From Aulostomus chinensis (taxonomy: Eukaryota; Chordata; Actinopteri; Syngnathiformes; Aulostomidae), in NCBI GenBank assembly GCA_037954235.1, contig JBBMOA010000004.1, positions 14,814,601 to 14,878,600 of the forward strand: 64,000 nt of DNA. Reading direction: 5' to 3'. Numbering within the stretch: position 1 is the first letter of the stretch; each line of letters starts with the position of its first letter. A program made the position numbers and the translations under genes. Positions 12,530 to 26,192 of this stretch are shown one piece after another. The notes under the pieces were generated by a model. That model ran no database searches and was not told the DNA's origin. It worked only from the letters and a program-made list of their open reading frames with translations.

Positions 12530-15500
12530 TAGTTTTAATACATTGATGTGATTTGTACACATTTAAACTGGAAATACCATTTTTTCCCCCCCTCTCCTCC
12601 TTTAAGTTCCACGAGGTTTCGTCCCCAGCTTCCAAACGGAACACGAAGGGAGCGACAGACCAGGGAAAAGCCGGTTAAGTTTTGAGCTCCCTGTCGTAAG
12701 TGTGCTCAAGGATGGTCAAGGAGTTCTCAATTAAAGTGTTGCCTCCATCTGGCAAATGGAGTGCTGGCAGTGGCTGAAAAGAACACTGACTGAATTTTGA
12801 ATATGAGCTTAGCTGCTAACAGCGTAACAGGAGGGGGGAAAAAAAAAAAAGAGAGAAGGCGGTAGGTGTGGTGGCTGGGAACACTCAGACTCTGGTTGCA
12901 TAATGTAGGTCTCTGAAGGTGAAGTTTTTCGTTAAGGATGCACAGTGCTGATGCAAATCGGTGGTAAGTTCAGGGAGTTGTTTGTGGCGCAGTTGTAATG
13001 GATTGAACATCAATATGAAGGTGTTCTATCCCCTTTAGATATTCTGCATCACGGAAAACACCAGAACAGTGCTGCACTGCTGCAATAATCCTACATTCGA
13101 CAGAATCAAACGGACAGTGTGAACTGTTTCCGACTGTAGTTTTGATAAAACACTGCACTGTTTGCTGTTCAGATTCAGGCAATTGTACTTACAAGGATCT
13201 TTGCTCAGGTGCAGTTTCGAAGTATCTGTACTTTACTTATTTGAACTTTTAGTCCACGGCAGTTGTGAGGAAACGTTTACACTCGGCAGCATTTTACGAA
13301 TGCACGATAATGATCATCGGTATAAGAAGATATCGACCCCTTGTTTAACTTAAATACAAAAAAAAAAAAGAAGAAATTGTATCAGTCCAGTTTGGCTCAG
13401 GTCTCCTTTTCTTTGCTCATTATCAGTGACACGGAAACAAAAAAACGCATGGTTTACTGGATTTGTCAAATGTTTTTGAAAACAACCTTTCGCGTGTTCA
13501 TGATTCACATAGAGTACAAAATGTGAATATCATGTCAACTTGGTTTTAATACAGAAAAAAAATGGTACTAGTAGCAAAACATCAGCAAATCTGTAAAGGA
13601 AATTAAAAAAAACAACAACAACAACAAAAAAACAACAGCACCAGAACAGGACCTTTAGACGTCAGCAGTTCCCGAACTCAACGTTCTTTAGCCCCGCGGA
13701 GCACAAACATGTAGAATGTGTACATATGATCCAATACTACTCTCTGCTTCCGTAGAATTTCGAAGAGGTCGTCACTTCCACCGGAGTACTATTATATGTA
13801 GGTGTTTCTACTTGAACTGATGTAAAGGAACTTTGTACTTCCACCAGGGTCTGAAGTGATCGCGACTTGACGGGACCTTTCTGGACATGATTTGCGAGAG
13901 GTTAAGTTGTGTGGCCAATTGCTGCACACACGGGCCGTCGTATGTGTCACATGCTGTGGCACCGGCGTTACGAGCGCGCTGACTTTAACGGCATGTGAAG
14001 TGTTATGGTGTCATCAGCTGCAATCACAAGAGCGTTTATGAAATTCTGCCTCTGAGCTTATCGGACCATATACATTTCTACACTCCAGAAAATTGAGGGA
14101 AAGGGAAGACACTTTTTGTGAGGAGGGGGTGATGGGGTGGGGGGCATGTAATGTTATTGCAAAGCACTCAGCTTGTATGATTTTACAGGCTCTAACACTT
14201 TGATATGCTCTTCAAGGGGTTGGTATGACTTAATGTAGCTTTGAGGAAGCGTCAGCGAAAATCAAAGAGACCAAGGGAGAGAAAGAGATGGAGGGAGGCA
14301 GGGAGGTGCTAACAGGCCTGACAGAGAGGGAGATGAGGGGAGGGAGGAAGAGGGTGAGGACCGGTCAGGTTTTGCTTCCCTGCTGAGAATAACACTTTTT
14401 TTTTTTCCCTCCAAACTAGCGCATAAGCCTCTCGGTGGAGGAACACAAGCCAATTAAACGGAAAAAAAATAAATAAATAAGATGGCCGCTGCATTGCTGG
14501 ATCATCTAAAATCAAGCTTTTATGTAAGATGAAATAAGTTCCCGCTAAGAATAGGCCGAGGGCCGCAAGTAAAGATGTGTACAATTTCTATAAACGCAAC
14601 ACTTATGTCACTAATGAGAAAAAAAGTACAACACTTTGCATGTTGCTGTTCCTCTTCTTCCCTTCTCCATACAAGGAGCTAATGAGAACTGGGCTAGGAA
14701 TCAGTGCAAGTCTTTGATTCGCTCAGCATGTTTCCCTAAACTGTTTTGGATATTCCATATCATCCGCCTGCCTCCAGTGACGCCGAGGGCGTAAACCCCC
14801 GCGTCAGTTCAACACGTGTGAGGTACAGTGCATTTAACAACCTCTTCCCAGCGCCACGTGAGGTTGATCAGCGATAAAGCTGAGCACGTAACCTTAACAT
14901 CACTGCCGACTTAAAGGCGGGTGAAGCTGCAGTAGCCAGAGGCAGTGTAAGGGCTTTAGATTCGAATCTACAGCTCGTGGCAGGAAGATGAAAAGGAGGC
15001 GTCAAGCACACACTTGGTAACATGGAGAGGTTTTAAGGAATAGTGGGTCTAATGAAGGAAACAGAGGTAGGGGTGGGGGTGGGGCTTAAAAAAGCACCGC
15101 TGTGGTCCAAATGCTTTATACATGATTGGATCATTATGGAGCCAGTGACGCTCGGCCTCTCCTATTGGCTGCGGGTGAAGTCCAATGAATTAATTACAAC
15201 AGTGAGGCAAATTAAGAGGTGGCCAAAGTCAATTTCACAGACTCAGGAGTCGACTGCCAGTGAAGCCAGATGTGAAGGCTGGTTAAGAGGGGAAGACCTC
15301 AGTGTCAGGCACCACTGATGGAGGCTTCAGGTCTGTTCCAGCTCCCCCGGAGGTGCTGGTTTGAGAGGAGGAATACGGAGGTACAAATAAGTCACGAAGC
15401 CCAAAGTTTTCAGGTTCTTCCTTCTGAGGGATCAAATGCTCACCAGCTTAACCGCTGTGTTGTGTTCATTGACTGTTTAGAAGCCATTCATTATATATTA

Positions 15501-15876
15501 TCAGCAAAATATGTCTTACACTCTTCTAGTGAACTTCTTTCATGAAGTTTCATTTTATTTATTTTTTTGGGAATTCGGGGGGAGAAAAAAAAACTTATCG
15601 AAATGGAACTACGCCTCAAACTGAGCAAACAAACCTCTTTTCAAAAGAGGTTAAAAGGACAACATGATAGTTAAATGTTTTCATTTTATCTGTGTTGCCA
15701 TACTTTTATTGACACGCAAACTCAATCACGTAGCAGAGGGAATAATAATAATTTTTTAAAAAAAAGTCAATTATTTGGCATAAAGTCTGTAGAATTTCAT
15801 GGTTTGTTTTTTTTCCCCATTCAGTTCAGCATCAGCCTTCTGGTAACGTAACACATTTTAATTTTAATCCAACCCA

Positions 15877-15895
15877 CCCCCCCCCCCCCCCCCCC
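15877..15895 (+). repeat. C19 homopolymer
   Basis: Uninterrupted C run followed by A-rich sequence. Confidence 0.95.
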
Positions 15896-16772
15896 AAAAA
15901 AGAAAACACAACCTAAGCTGTTATTTAAAAGGCTTGTTCAAAGTTAACATTTAATACACTTTGTCAATAATGTATTACTCATAGAACAAATATTCCAACA
16001 AAAATAGTCATTTAAGAGCAGTTCTCTGTTGGAGAGAACCTTCAACATTTACTGCAACTGAATGTCAGCTAATAATTGCTATGGGCCCTGAAAACAACCA
16101 GTATCTCTATTTCTAATCGTGTACTTCTCTTAGTATTTGACTTCGGAAAGCCACCAAATGAAAAGCTCAGTGGCCGCTGTCGTTACCTTGGCCAGCTTCC
16201 CCGGGAGCAAACATGTGGGATTGTGATAATCAACAAATGTGCGGACGATCAAACGCGGCGCGTGTGTACACACCTTGATTTTAGAACGGTGAGAGACGGC
16301 TCATTAAGCACACACCTAGAATGTGGACCATTAACCAGCCCAAACCAGAAAAGGGAGAAAGGGTATTATGAGAGCATTCATTCTGTACCACCCCCCCTCC
16401 CAGACAGCTCGTCTGAGGGAGAGACCATGATCCATCCCTCCCCCTGTCACCGCTGACAGGAGAGGAAGGCGTGATTTATTCCTGTCATTCACTAGAAATA
16501 ACAAGTGGGATGTCCTTTGTTTTGTTTTTGCTGGTGGGAGGGATGCTGCGGCAGAAGGATGAAGTGAACGTCTGAGCGGCAGAGGTGATCGTCATGAATA
16601 AAGTCAGTGTGGTGTTGAAGTGAGAGTGCGAGCGAGCGAGAGAGAGGGAAGAGAGAAGAGTCCCACCTGGATATGGAGGAGTGTTTTACACTGTCAGCTG
16701 CTACTTGGGATCATTTACGTCAGACAAGTGTCTAAATCTGATTCACGCATCTAAAGAAGAGGCTCTGGGTAC

Positions 16773-16914
16773 CTGTCTCCACATCCTGGGCGTAGAAGTG
16801 CAGGGTGTCGCTGATTTCGGTGACATATACTGATTTGTAGTTGGCCACGCGTTCCTTCTCCTCCGATAGATGCACAACTTCCTCCACTGGTTTCTCCTCG
16901 TAGTTGGCCCAGAT
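16773..16914 (-). CDS. snd1: snd1 exon: linker between SN4 and the Tudor domain (partial gene)
   Basis: This 142-nt minus-strand exon encodes 47 residues plus one base. It starts IWANYEEKPVEEVV, continues through EEKERVANYKSVYVTEIS and ends LHFYAQDVET followed by the first base of a Gly codon. It is collinear with vertebrate SND1 at about residues 657-703, the acidic segment leading into the Tudor region. The acceptor is TTGTAG before ATC and the donor is GTACC after GACAG. The upstream junction is phase 0, matching the exon at 39305-39493, and the downstream junction is phase 1, matching the exon at 2675-2798. The N-terminal dozen residues are the most diverged from human; the VTEI and LHFY..DVET blocks are conserved. 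No frameshift or stop interrupts it. The role is structural, placing the Tudor domain against the SN-like repeats. Confidence 0.97.
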
Positions 16915-17751
16915 CTACAATACACACAGTTGACAATGCAGTAAATAAAAATACGCCAAAAAAACCCAAACATAACATTTTCAATCATTGGAGGAAAACA
17001 GAAACATACATGTTTGCACGCTGTAGAGCAAAGTCTGACCGATGCTTGAAGACGGCTGCACGCGTCTTTATTGCTCCGTCTAGGAGTTTTCTTCAAGAAT
17101 TTGAGCAGAAACCATTTATTTATGTAGCAACTGGTACTGGTACTCGAGCGCCTACGTGCTCTAGTAGATCTTTTAGGACAACACAACTCGATAATGAGAC
17201 GAAGACTGGGTTCCTCCCCGTGTCTGATTCGTATATTCAGATTAGAAAAAGCAGTTTACGTGGCATTGCATGCAAGGTATCATTTCATTCAATTTGAAAG
17301 AATATCGTCGCCTGTGTAAACGCAACCAGTGAAATCTCTCACTGCACATTTTCTGCCAAAATTTCTATTGTTTCCACTTTATTCTTATGAACTGTCGCAA
17401 TGCTATAAAGACGCTTCGAGCTTACTTCAGAGGAAACATTTGTCAGCCGCATCAACATTCAAATGTGTGAAAAAAATACTTTATACTACATGAATGCTGA
17501 GGCTGAAGAGTTAGCTGCCACATATTAAACGTCCGCTTCGGGTCAAACAGTTTCCATGGAAGAAATAAATGGATTATTTATGAGATACGTGATTGTTTAT
17601 GATTTGGTTAAATCATCCCTTGAAGTATTTATGGACCAATTTGGCCATTTGGGGGAGGATTTAGTCTCGGGTTGAGGCTTGGATTAAGGTGAGGTTAGCC
17701 TGACGGTGCTGGTGAGGACATCATAGAAATGGGAATGAGGATCCTCACGAG

Positions 17752-17791
<40 letters not shown>
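17752..17791. repeat. (TG)n microsatellite
   Basis: Pure TG array of about 40 bp. Confidence 0.98.
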
Positions 17792-17793
<2 letters not shown>

Positions 17794-17935
17794 AGCAGGT
17801 TACATCCTTTCTGTGCTGCATCAAGGTTAGTTCACTTTCAGCTCCCCAGGAGAAACAGAGGGCAGGAGGCTCATTAGGAAGAAGTGCTTTGCCTTGGGCC
17901 ACATATCAAACTGCACAGATGTCAGTTGATGTGTG

Positions 17936-17973
17936 GTGTGTGTGTGTGTGTGTGTGAGTGTGTGTGTGCGCGC
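17936..17973. repeat. (TG)n microsatellite
   Basis: TG array with one GA interruption, ending GCGCGC. Confidence 0.97.
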
Positions 17974-18178
17974 ATGTTTACAGAAAAGCAAGGGATGCGG
18001 TAGAAAAGAGTGGGTGGTTGTTCAGACCAAATACAGTGTATTTGTACGCAGCTTCAAGAGCAATAATAGTGGCACGTGCATGGGCGCACCAACAGAGAAA
18101 GGAGACAGTCAGGATGAAAGCGAACTAATCAACTCCCTGGAGATGAAGCGTTAGGAGTGTAAAGGAGTGAACAGGGAA

Positions 18179-18180
18179 GT

Positions 18181-18211
<31 letters not shown>

Positions 18212-18215
18212 GGGG
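18179..18215 (+). repeat. Composite (GT)n-G21 tract
   Basis: About eight GT units followed by a 21-nt G run (18195-18215). Confidence 0.97.
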
Positions 18216-20338
18216 TGGGCGCGACTCTAAAGTCAAAAAGTGCAACCAGGCCTAGCTTAAACTTCTTGTGTAGCTGCTCGTTAACCTGCGAGTTATTTGA
18301 GAAGTCTTTATAGCTGACGGAGAAAATCATCTTCTCTGAACGTAGGAGCCATCTGGCTCGTTTTTTAAACCGTGTGCTTTGACTGAGATGATTTGAGTCG
18401 CCACTTTTAGCGTTGTCAAATTTTTCACTTAGCCTTTGCTTATCTGCAGAGCCAGGCTTAGATAATCACACCCAAGGCTGCTTCTTCTTTGTTCTTTTTT
18501 TTTTTTTAATGGCTTTTAGATCATCCTTTTACCTCGTAGATTCGTCAGCGTACACTGGCGAGAATTTTTTCCAGCGCGGGCTTCTCCGTAGGTAAGAGAC
18601 AGAAAAGGAGGAGAAAGAAATATCATCCTTGAAGACGAACACGCTTTCAATTCGTGGCCATTAAACAAGTGTCAGAAGACGTGAGAGCGCCTGCCCCCCC
18701 ACTCCCGCTCGCTAATAAGCGATGGGGTCATTCTACCCAATTAGGATCAATTATTCAGCCCACAAACGTAGCAGAAAAGCAGGAGAGAAAAGAAAAAGAC
18801 AAGGAAAGCAGGTAAAAAAAAAAAAAAAAAATCTGAGGGTGCAGCAAGGTTAATGAAGACTCCAACAGCAGTCATGCTTCATAAACTCAAGATCAAGTAG
18901 GATTTCTATCTTCTATTTTTTAGCGTGTGCAGTATTAGCACGCGCGTACGCACACAAATGCCGGAATATGTGGATGCTGATGCTTCCCACACTAAAACCT
19001 GTTCGTGTGCGTTAATTAAACCTACAGCACCGATTAGGAACGACGCAGATTTGAGCGTCGGTGCTCATTAGCCTGGTGACATCACTCAGACGCCTTCTTG
19101 TGGGCGGGATCACGGTCAGACCGGACATCAAGAACAGCAGCGTGTTGAGCCTGGACGTCAAGGTGACAAGAGGCAGGTTTATAAAAAACAAAAACAAGAA
19201 CAACTCGTGCGTCCAGTGAAAGTTCATGTAGATGAGTGACATTTAGAGGCTAGAAATGAGGTGACTTCTGGATATACAGTCTCTCACCTCTCATTCAGTG
19301 CATTTTTTCTGGCAAGCCTGCAACCTTGTTTGGACTGAGCCTGTTATTTAATATTTACATATTCAGCATTGCTGTAAATAGCTGTGTATTTGTTTCTCTT
19401 TGGCAACCAACAAAAGCGCTATTGTTTCGTTTGAGGTGTCAACTTGTACGCTACAGGACATTTGTTGAAACCTGCCACAACTCTCAGTTGTTGCGCCACT
19501 CAACTGCTGATTTGCATCTCTGCAGCTGTGGTGACCGAATCCTTGTGATGCAGGTTTACGCTGAGAACGACTGAAAGCCTGCTGTGTTTCATCCTGATTG
19601 CACGAGTGCACGAGCGGTTAAGACACAAAATCTAGGAGCGAGCACAGCTTTCCAATTGTCACTCGCTGTACCCCCTGGAGAAATAGTCTCATTTTTTTGA
19701 AAAACAAAAACTCAATTTTAGACAGAAGCAGACAGGAGGGCCTACAATATGCATCTTAAGGATAAACTGAGGGTGTTAAAATGAGTCAGCACTGGAGAAA
19801 AAAAAAGTACATCTCACTCCATCTTCTCTGGGTAACAAGTGTCACAAAGTTGAACCATAACTAGCTTAAAGTCCACAAAATAATAATCGACACTCAAGAA
19901 AATCACTCTCTTTTTTTTTTTGCATTGGAGTCTACAGAGTGCTGCCTTGAAAGCTGCGCTGTGAATGGCTGGTATGTGTTTTGGGGTGTGGCTTAGCAAA
20001 GGGTCAACTGCAAGATTATCACATGACCTCAGCATTAGCGCAACTAAGCTGTGTGCCTTTTTTTTCTTTCAATGCCTGAAATTCATGCATTTATTTATGT
20101 ATTTTATGCCGTAGAACACAATTTTGACATTTAAGAGCAAGAACGGTTAAAAAAAAAAAAATCAATAGACTTTTTGACAGTGGAACTGGACGTCCGACAA
20201 TGCAAACTTACATGTGTGTTCAGGACTGACTCCTTCCCAAAAACATTCCAGTAGTCAGTCTGATAGTCTAAAACATCAGAAGGTTGTGTGTGAGTTCGCC
20301 ATTAGAAACACTGTAGAGCCTCATGTCTTTTTTTTGAG

Positions 20339-20342
<4 letters not shown>

Positions 20343-20408
<66 letters not shown>
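20343..20408. repeat. (CA)n microsatellite
   Basis: Pure CA array of about 66 bp. Confidence 0.99.
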
Positions 20409-20410
<2 letters not shown>

Positions 20411-22168
20411 GCCCAGGGCTGATGACCTTCCGTGAGCAGCCAACCATCCTGTTTGTTCCACTTGAATGCAGGTATGTGACTGCTGCTTCTGCTCTGCAAC
20501 TGCAGCCAGATGCTAGAGCCACCAAGCTGCCAGAGACAATAAGAGAGACAGCGGGAGGGGCAAGAGATGGAAAGATGGAGGGGGTGAGCGGGTGGGGGTG
20601 GGGGGTGACTGCTGACCATTAAGCTCAAGCCGAAAAGGACAACAAGTTCTTATAATGGAGGCCAAGCTGAGAGAGATGGCAGGTAAGACTGACCTTGACA
20701 ACTCCTGCATAACAAAACACACTTAGCGCAAAAAAAGTGGGGGATAAGTGAGTTCAGCAATTTGAGGAAGGCAGTAAAAGTTGCTCTCATGTGGACCATC
20801 AGAACCTCAAAGCAGAGAAGGAGTGTTCCAAAGCTTGTAGGGAGAGGATTAGGCCGGTTCCACTTCACAAGTACGTGTTCTTCCCATCAACCTCTCGTTC
20901 TTTTTTGTTTCCTTGCTTCTGTCCGCTTGCGTCCAAAACTTTACACCTCCGCAACGTCGCTTGATTTATTTATTGATTTATTTATTTTAATACAGCACAA
21001 ATTAGCACAAATGCTCTAAATTCAACAACTAAATTGGTTTTCATATCCAGTGAAACATTAAAAAAAGTGAGGCTTTGGTCAAGGTTAAGCGGTCTGCTGA
21101 TGAGTGAAATGGTGGTTAGACTGAAGTAAATCTTATACTTGATGAAGAGCGTCGAAGGCCTACTGGCACATTCACACGCACGGACAGATGGATGCACACC
21201 CAACACCAGAATGAGGGGGTGAGGGCTGGTCAGAACGCCTTTTGGAAAAAAAAGGTGTGCAGTGTTGTCAATTCCAGTAGAGTGTGTGTGTGTCTGCTGA
21301 GAGTGTCATTTGTCTCTTTAACCGGGCTTTTAAGGACATAAAAACGCTCTTTTGTATCCTTCTCCTCGATTCCGTGTTCATCGATCTTCACGCAGGGATT
21401 GAAGCACTCAGCAGACGTCCTCGGTGGACAAGCGGCACTCAACCTCTGAGAAACTCGTGTAGTTCCGCTGCCACAAACCGAATGTGGCGCAGAACAATAC
21501 GAGCGAGATAATATAAAGCTCTCCTTCCTTCTTACATGGGGAACTTGCATAGTTCCATTGTTAATTCATTACCCGATCACACTTTGAGAACAATTGAAAT
21601 CAATGAGAGCCTGTTATTCATAAGAGTGCACTTTGTAAATCAATTTAGACCCTATTATATCCCTAATGAATCCCCTTTAGAGAGAATGGTTCATTAATTC
21701 AATGGAAGGAACGTTCTTCCTCATCCCGTCGCTCCCTGTTCACTTGTAGCTTTTTTTTTGTGGACAAGCTCATATAGAAGTTGTTCGACATAACAGAGGG
21801 GGAAACAAACAACACATGAGCTTGTGAATTGCTTGCCCTGTTGCGATGCTAGGTGTCAGGAAATACCGATCCCTCTTTTGACTTTGAGAGATGGAAGTGC
21901 AGTAAAGTCAGAAAGGGATGTTTCAATTAAATTCAACAGCCTGAACACTTTACTTTGATTCCCATCCTGGACAGATGCTTCATTGAGGGGCGCCCGTTAC
22001 GCTCTCTAGGTTTGAAATCATTGGAACTTAACACTTAAAATCCTGACTGATCTCAACAAGAAAAATCTTTGTACTTGGTTGTGCTTGTAGTCAAAAGACA
22101 TTCATGATTTTAGGCAAAACATCAAAAAGTATTCCTCAAATATATAACCGTGTAAAGAGCTCTAAACT

Positions 22169-22175
22169 CACACAA

Positions 22176-22216
<41 letters not shown>
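22169..22216. repeat. (CA)n with (CG)n core
   Basis: CA array containing a short CG-alternating core; strictly alternating pyrimidine-purine from 22176 to 22216. Confidence 0.97.
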
Positions 22217-23131
22217 AAACAACCGCCAACAGATGGCAGGTGACTACAAATTTCATGGCCACTCCTTTGGAGCAGGTTCGCTGCAGCTGATTTCTATTTA
22301 CAAGCTGTCGTTCGTGCTGGTATGATTTAACACATGTAATCTTACGATGGGGTTGTCAGAAAATTAGAGGACAAACGGGGCTTTTGCAAAATTCAAAAGC
22401 CTCGGTGTTCAAATATCATTTCAATTAAAAAACAACTTGCATCAAAGAGGTGCGAAGAAACATCTTCCTCTGGGAACAAGAGCCAGTATTTCAGGGGATA
22501 TTCGGTCCAACGCCTTCCTTGTTCTGTCCACCGCTCATTTTTTACAGCCCATATAGCAACTGGACACATTTGCATGGAGTTAAAAGACGACAAATATGAA
22601 TGAATTGTTTCACAAGTAAGTTCAAGGTGGGTACAAAGACAGTGGCAGTAGTGGTTGTGGTAGGATGTGGAGCAGCTTCCCTGTCATTCCCTCCTTTGCT
22701 GGCCTTCTTTCCAAATATAACACGTCAGCCTGTGTGGTTAACATACTGGGAAAAGCACACACTAACACATGCATGTTGTGGCCTCGGGAAGAACAGGGGC
22801 CATGTTGAGCTACAATGTGGTCGCAGCATCGCTCCTGCCACTGTGGGCTAATACAACCCGACTGCTCATGAGCCTGCAAGGACATACACGTGGACACGGT
22901 AGTGAAACGTGTCAGCGGCACACTGGCATAAAATCACCCATCGCTAGTGTACCGTGTCAGGGGATGCAGTTGGTTTCACATATTGTACCCACAGAATTCC
23001 TCGGGCAAATTATTTACATAAAATCAAGGGGACATAACCGGTACAGCATCACCCCTCGGTTTGACGACGTCGCCATATGGCAGGTGGCAGTTTGTACGTT
23101 AGAGACTTCACAAGGTAACCGCAACCCAAAG

Positions 23132-23200
23132 CAGTGGTCACCAACCTCTCAGCCTTGAAATAATGGCTACTTCCCACTTGGATTTCGATAGGACTTAATT
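23132..23200 (+). mobile_element. hAT-type DNA transposon end fragment
   Basis: The sequence begins CAGTGGTCACCAACC and continues with a GGCTACTTCCCACTT block. This resembles the terminal segment of hAT-type fish elements, whose ends characteristically read CAGTGG(T/G)...CAACC. I found no matching inverted end (GGTTGGTGACCACTG) in the window, so only one terminus seems to be present, or the other has decayed. The right limit is approximate. Confidence 0.5.
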
Positions 23201-23390
23201 GAAGTAAATGGATCAAAATACAAAAATACAATAAGAAAGAGATTTGAGGTGTCCACTTCCATCGTTCAAGCCAAACGGGTTTTCCAGGGTGAGCAGAGAA
23301 GCAGCAGAGGGATACAGGGATGACTCCCCTGGATGTGGTTACTTAGCAGATAAATTATGCATTAAAACTGCACAGGTGGTGCAGGTTTTT

Positions 23391-23420
23391 TGGTGGTGGT
23401 GGTGGTGGTGGTGATGGTGA
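23391..23420. repeat. (TGG)n trinucleotide repeat
   Basis: TGG/GGT units with one GAT interruption near the end; the only clear trinucleotide array of this size in the window. Confidence 0.95.
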
Positions 23421-23901
23421 GGGGGTTGCTGAGCAGCTGGGGATTTCATAAAAGAAATGTAAGACCAAGTAAAGGAGAGAGGAGGAAGGAGAGAGAAAAA
23501 GAGAGAAAGAGATCCTCCCTAGCTTGATATCACAGCCAACAGATGTTCTCCCATCAAAGAGGCTGCGGGCAGACAGCGAGGCTACTCAACCCCGGCTTAC
23601 ATGGCTAATATGACCCCCCTTATGTTGCCAAACACACACATATACACACACGACAGTCGGGGGCTTACAGTTAACCGTAGGCTATTGTGGTGGCAACTTG
23701 TTACACTTTTTAAATGGACATAAATTGATCCACTTACATGTGTGGGGTGGGCGAGGGTCTGTCTTCCTGCTGACAAAGTATTATTAGCAACAAGCACAAA
23801 CTTGCTACCTTACTGGTGGTATGTGTGCATCAACCAAAGGAGGGCATGGCGTTACCATGGAAACAGGACATGTAGGTGCATATGTAATTGGGGCGCTACG
23901 T

Positions 23902-23903
<2 letters not shown>

Positions 23904-23961
<58 letters not shown>
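23904..23961. repeat. (CA)n microsatellite
   Basis: Pure CA array of about 57 bp. Confidence 0.99.
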
Positions 23962-23964
<3 letters not shown>

Positions 23965-26140
23965 TACACCTGTGACACCATCCACACCATTCTGCTGCTG
24001 GTATGGGGAGCGGGGAACCAGACGGCTGTGAGCACGCACCAGTCGTTGAACACAGATCGTGCGCACAACAACACACGTCATCCCCTGAGGCAGTTGCACT
24101 CAAGCATATGGAGCCTTATGTCAAGTGGGCCGTTTTTGATCCGGGGCAGTGTGTGTGTGTCTATCCGCGGTCATTAAAAGATGATCAAGCCGAGCAAGAT
24201 GTCGTCAGAGCAAAACAAAAGCCGTGCTGGGGAATAAGCATGCAATTAAAGCCCACCAGCTGCAAGTGGGAGAGCACATGATATAGACACTCAATCTTCC
24301 AATGGCAGAGACAATGAGGGGAAAGAAAGGAGACGGGAAAATAATTCAGATGGAACCAAGAGACACTTTTGATTGTGTATCGCAAGTTCCATAAAAAGCG
24401 GCGAAGGCTGTACAGAGCGACATTGTCCTGATTTTTGTAATCCAGCAGATGAATTCTCAGCAGTCCTTCGCCCTTCACATTAGTTTTCTGTTTTGCCCTA
24501 CGACAGCGCGCCCTGTGACATTGATGCAAAACGGTTGCAGTTCAGCCTCCCTGCAAATATGACCCGCCTGGCTAAACAACGTGCTGAAGAAAAGTGAGCT
24601 GAAAATTAATAAGGAATGCACAACATTTTAGCCCTCTGCCTTTTTTTCCCCCTCCTTATTTTCCTTCTCTTCCCGCCCCCTGTTCTCTATAAGATATGTT
24701 TATCAACTCAAGCGGATTATTGTCCACGAGAGCACGGCTCGGTCTCAATGCTTGAAATGGAAGAGCTTAAAAAGGAACAAGGAGAGGACAAGACTGGAGA
24801 ACAAGAAAAAGGCTGCTGGAAAAGTAGAGAGATTAAGAATAAAGGACCACCTTGATGTTACAATATATGAGTATGCAATGAAAATGCAGTTAACCAACTT
24901 TTTAATTAATAGGCTAATTCCTCCAGTTGCCACAGTATTGCCATGACAACCTTTTTTTTCCCCCAGAATGGTGTTATCTGCCTCTTTTTCTAAAGAAGGC
25001 CTCCTGATCAGAAACATTTAAGAAAGAAGTAAAAACAACGGAGGTATGCGGCAAGGTGGCGCGGGGGGGGGGTGGTGGGTGGGCTAGAAAGCAGAGGTGG
25101 TGGGGGATTAGGGCACTGGGAGAGATGCGGGATCGCGGCGAGTGACAGAGAGGTTAATATGGCTCTGGCAACGGCGAGGAGCAGAGAAAGAGAGCGAAAA
25201 CTGGAGGGATAACTAGAAGGAGGAGAGGGAAATGACGAGGGGGAGGGGAGAACTGAAAGGGAAGGGGAGAGATGGCGATATCATCACATCAGATGTAAAG
25301 TCTTCTGAAGTCTTTGAATGGGTAACTGCATCTCGCCATTCACAGCCTGATTCAATGGTCTTGTTTTGTTGGTGTGAAGAGCTTCTCTCAGTCTGATGAA
25401 CAACTGATCCAATCGACATCTTTATAGGTGGGACTGAGATTAGCACTCTTATCCAAATGTGTTAGACCATGATTCCAAACAAGAATGGAATTAGCATTTT
25501 TTTTAACAGCCTTAGAAAATAAGAACTTCATGCACTGAAAGCAATTCTTTTGAAAACATTTTCAGAAGTTTATCCCTATCAAGCACTCAGTAAGGGCCTG
25601 TGTCTAGCAAAGCTGTTTTCCTGCAGCCGAAGCATTTTCACGTTATGCCACAAACACTAGCGGCATGACAAGGCGCAGAGCGTTCTGACTTTTTCTGTTT
25701 TGATTCCATAGTGCAGAGCTATACTGTACATGGTGCCACCCACAGGGCCTGACTAATCTATACACATTCATACAAAACAGTGGGACAGACAGAGAAACCG
25801 AAACATGAACTTTAGACATAAGTGGCGATTAGTCAGCGTCTCAAGTGTCACTTGTTTCGGTTACGTAAATGCGAGTGCCATCTCATTGGACGCACGCAAA
25901 TTGCTGTGGCAAGACCCTTATTAACGTGTAGAAATACAGGAGAGAAGCAGAAAAAGGAAACGTAACAATAAAGATTTTGAGAGGAAAAAGAAACAAAAAA
26001 TAGATAAAGAAGGGGACATAAGAAGACTGGTACAGCGGCAAGAGTTGAAATCAGAGATGACGAGAGCCCGTTTATGTAACTGTCGCTCCCTGAAGCATGA
26101 GCAAGAGGAAGAGAGATTCTGTAAAATTCAAAAAAATAAA

Positions 26141-26192
26141 ACAACAACAACAAAAAAACACACACACAGACACATACACACACACACACACC
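26141..26192. repeat. (CAA)n plus (CA)n microsatellite
   Basis: Short CAA run, A tract, then CA array with GA and TA interruptions. Confidence 0.95.

Larger units (their letters stand above)
2799..16772 (-). other. snd1 intron between linker exon and Tudor exon (14.0 kb)
   Basis: It is bounded by matching phase-1 splice sites at 16773 and 2798. It contains simple repeats, G/C homopolymers and a 73-nt imperfect hairpin at 9323-9395. Complex AT-rich stretches such as 6770-7180 carry no coding frame I recognise. The open frame at 3280-3669 (plus) runs into a TG-rich tract and matches nothing I know. No nested gene was found. Confidence 0.85.

Noticed and set aside
21230..21550. Overlapping open frames on both strands
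   Set aside because: Neither strand shows a known domain or paired splice sites in frame.
22769..23158. Plus-strand open frame of 129 codons
   Set aside because: It runs into the hAT-like end at 23132 and has no recognisable domain.
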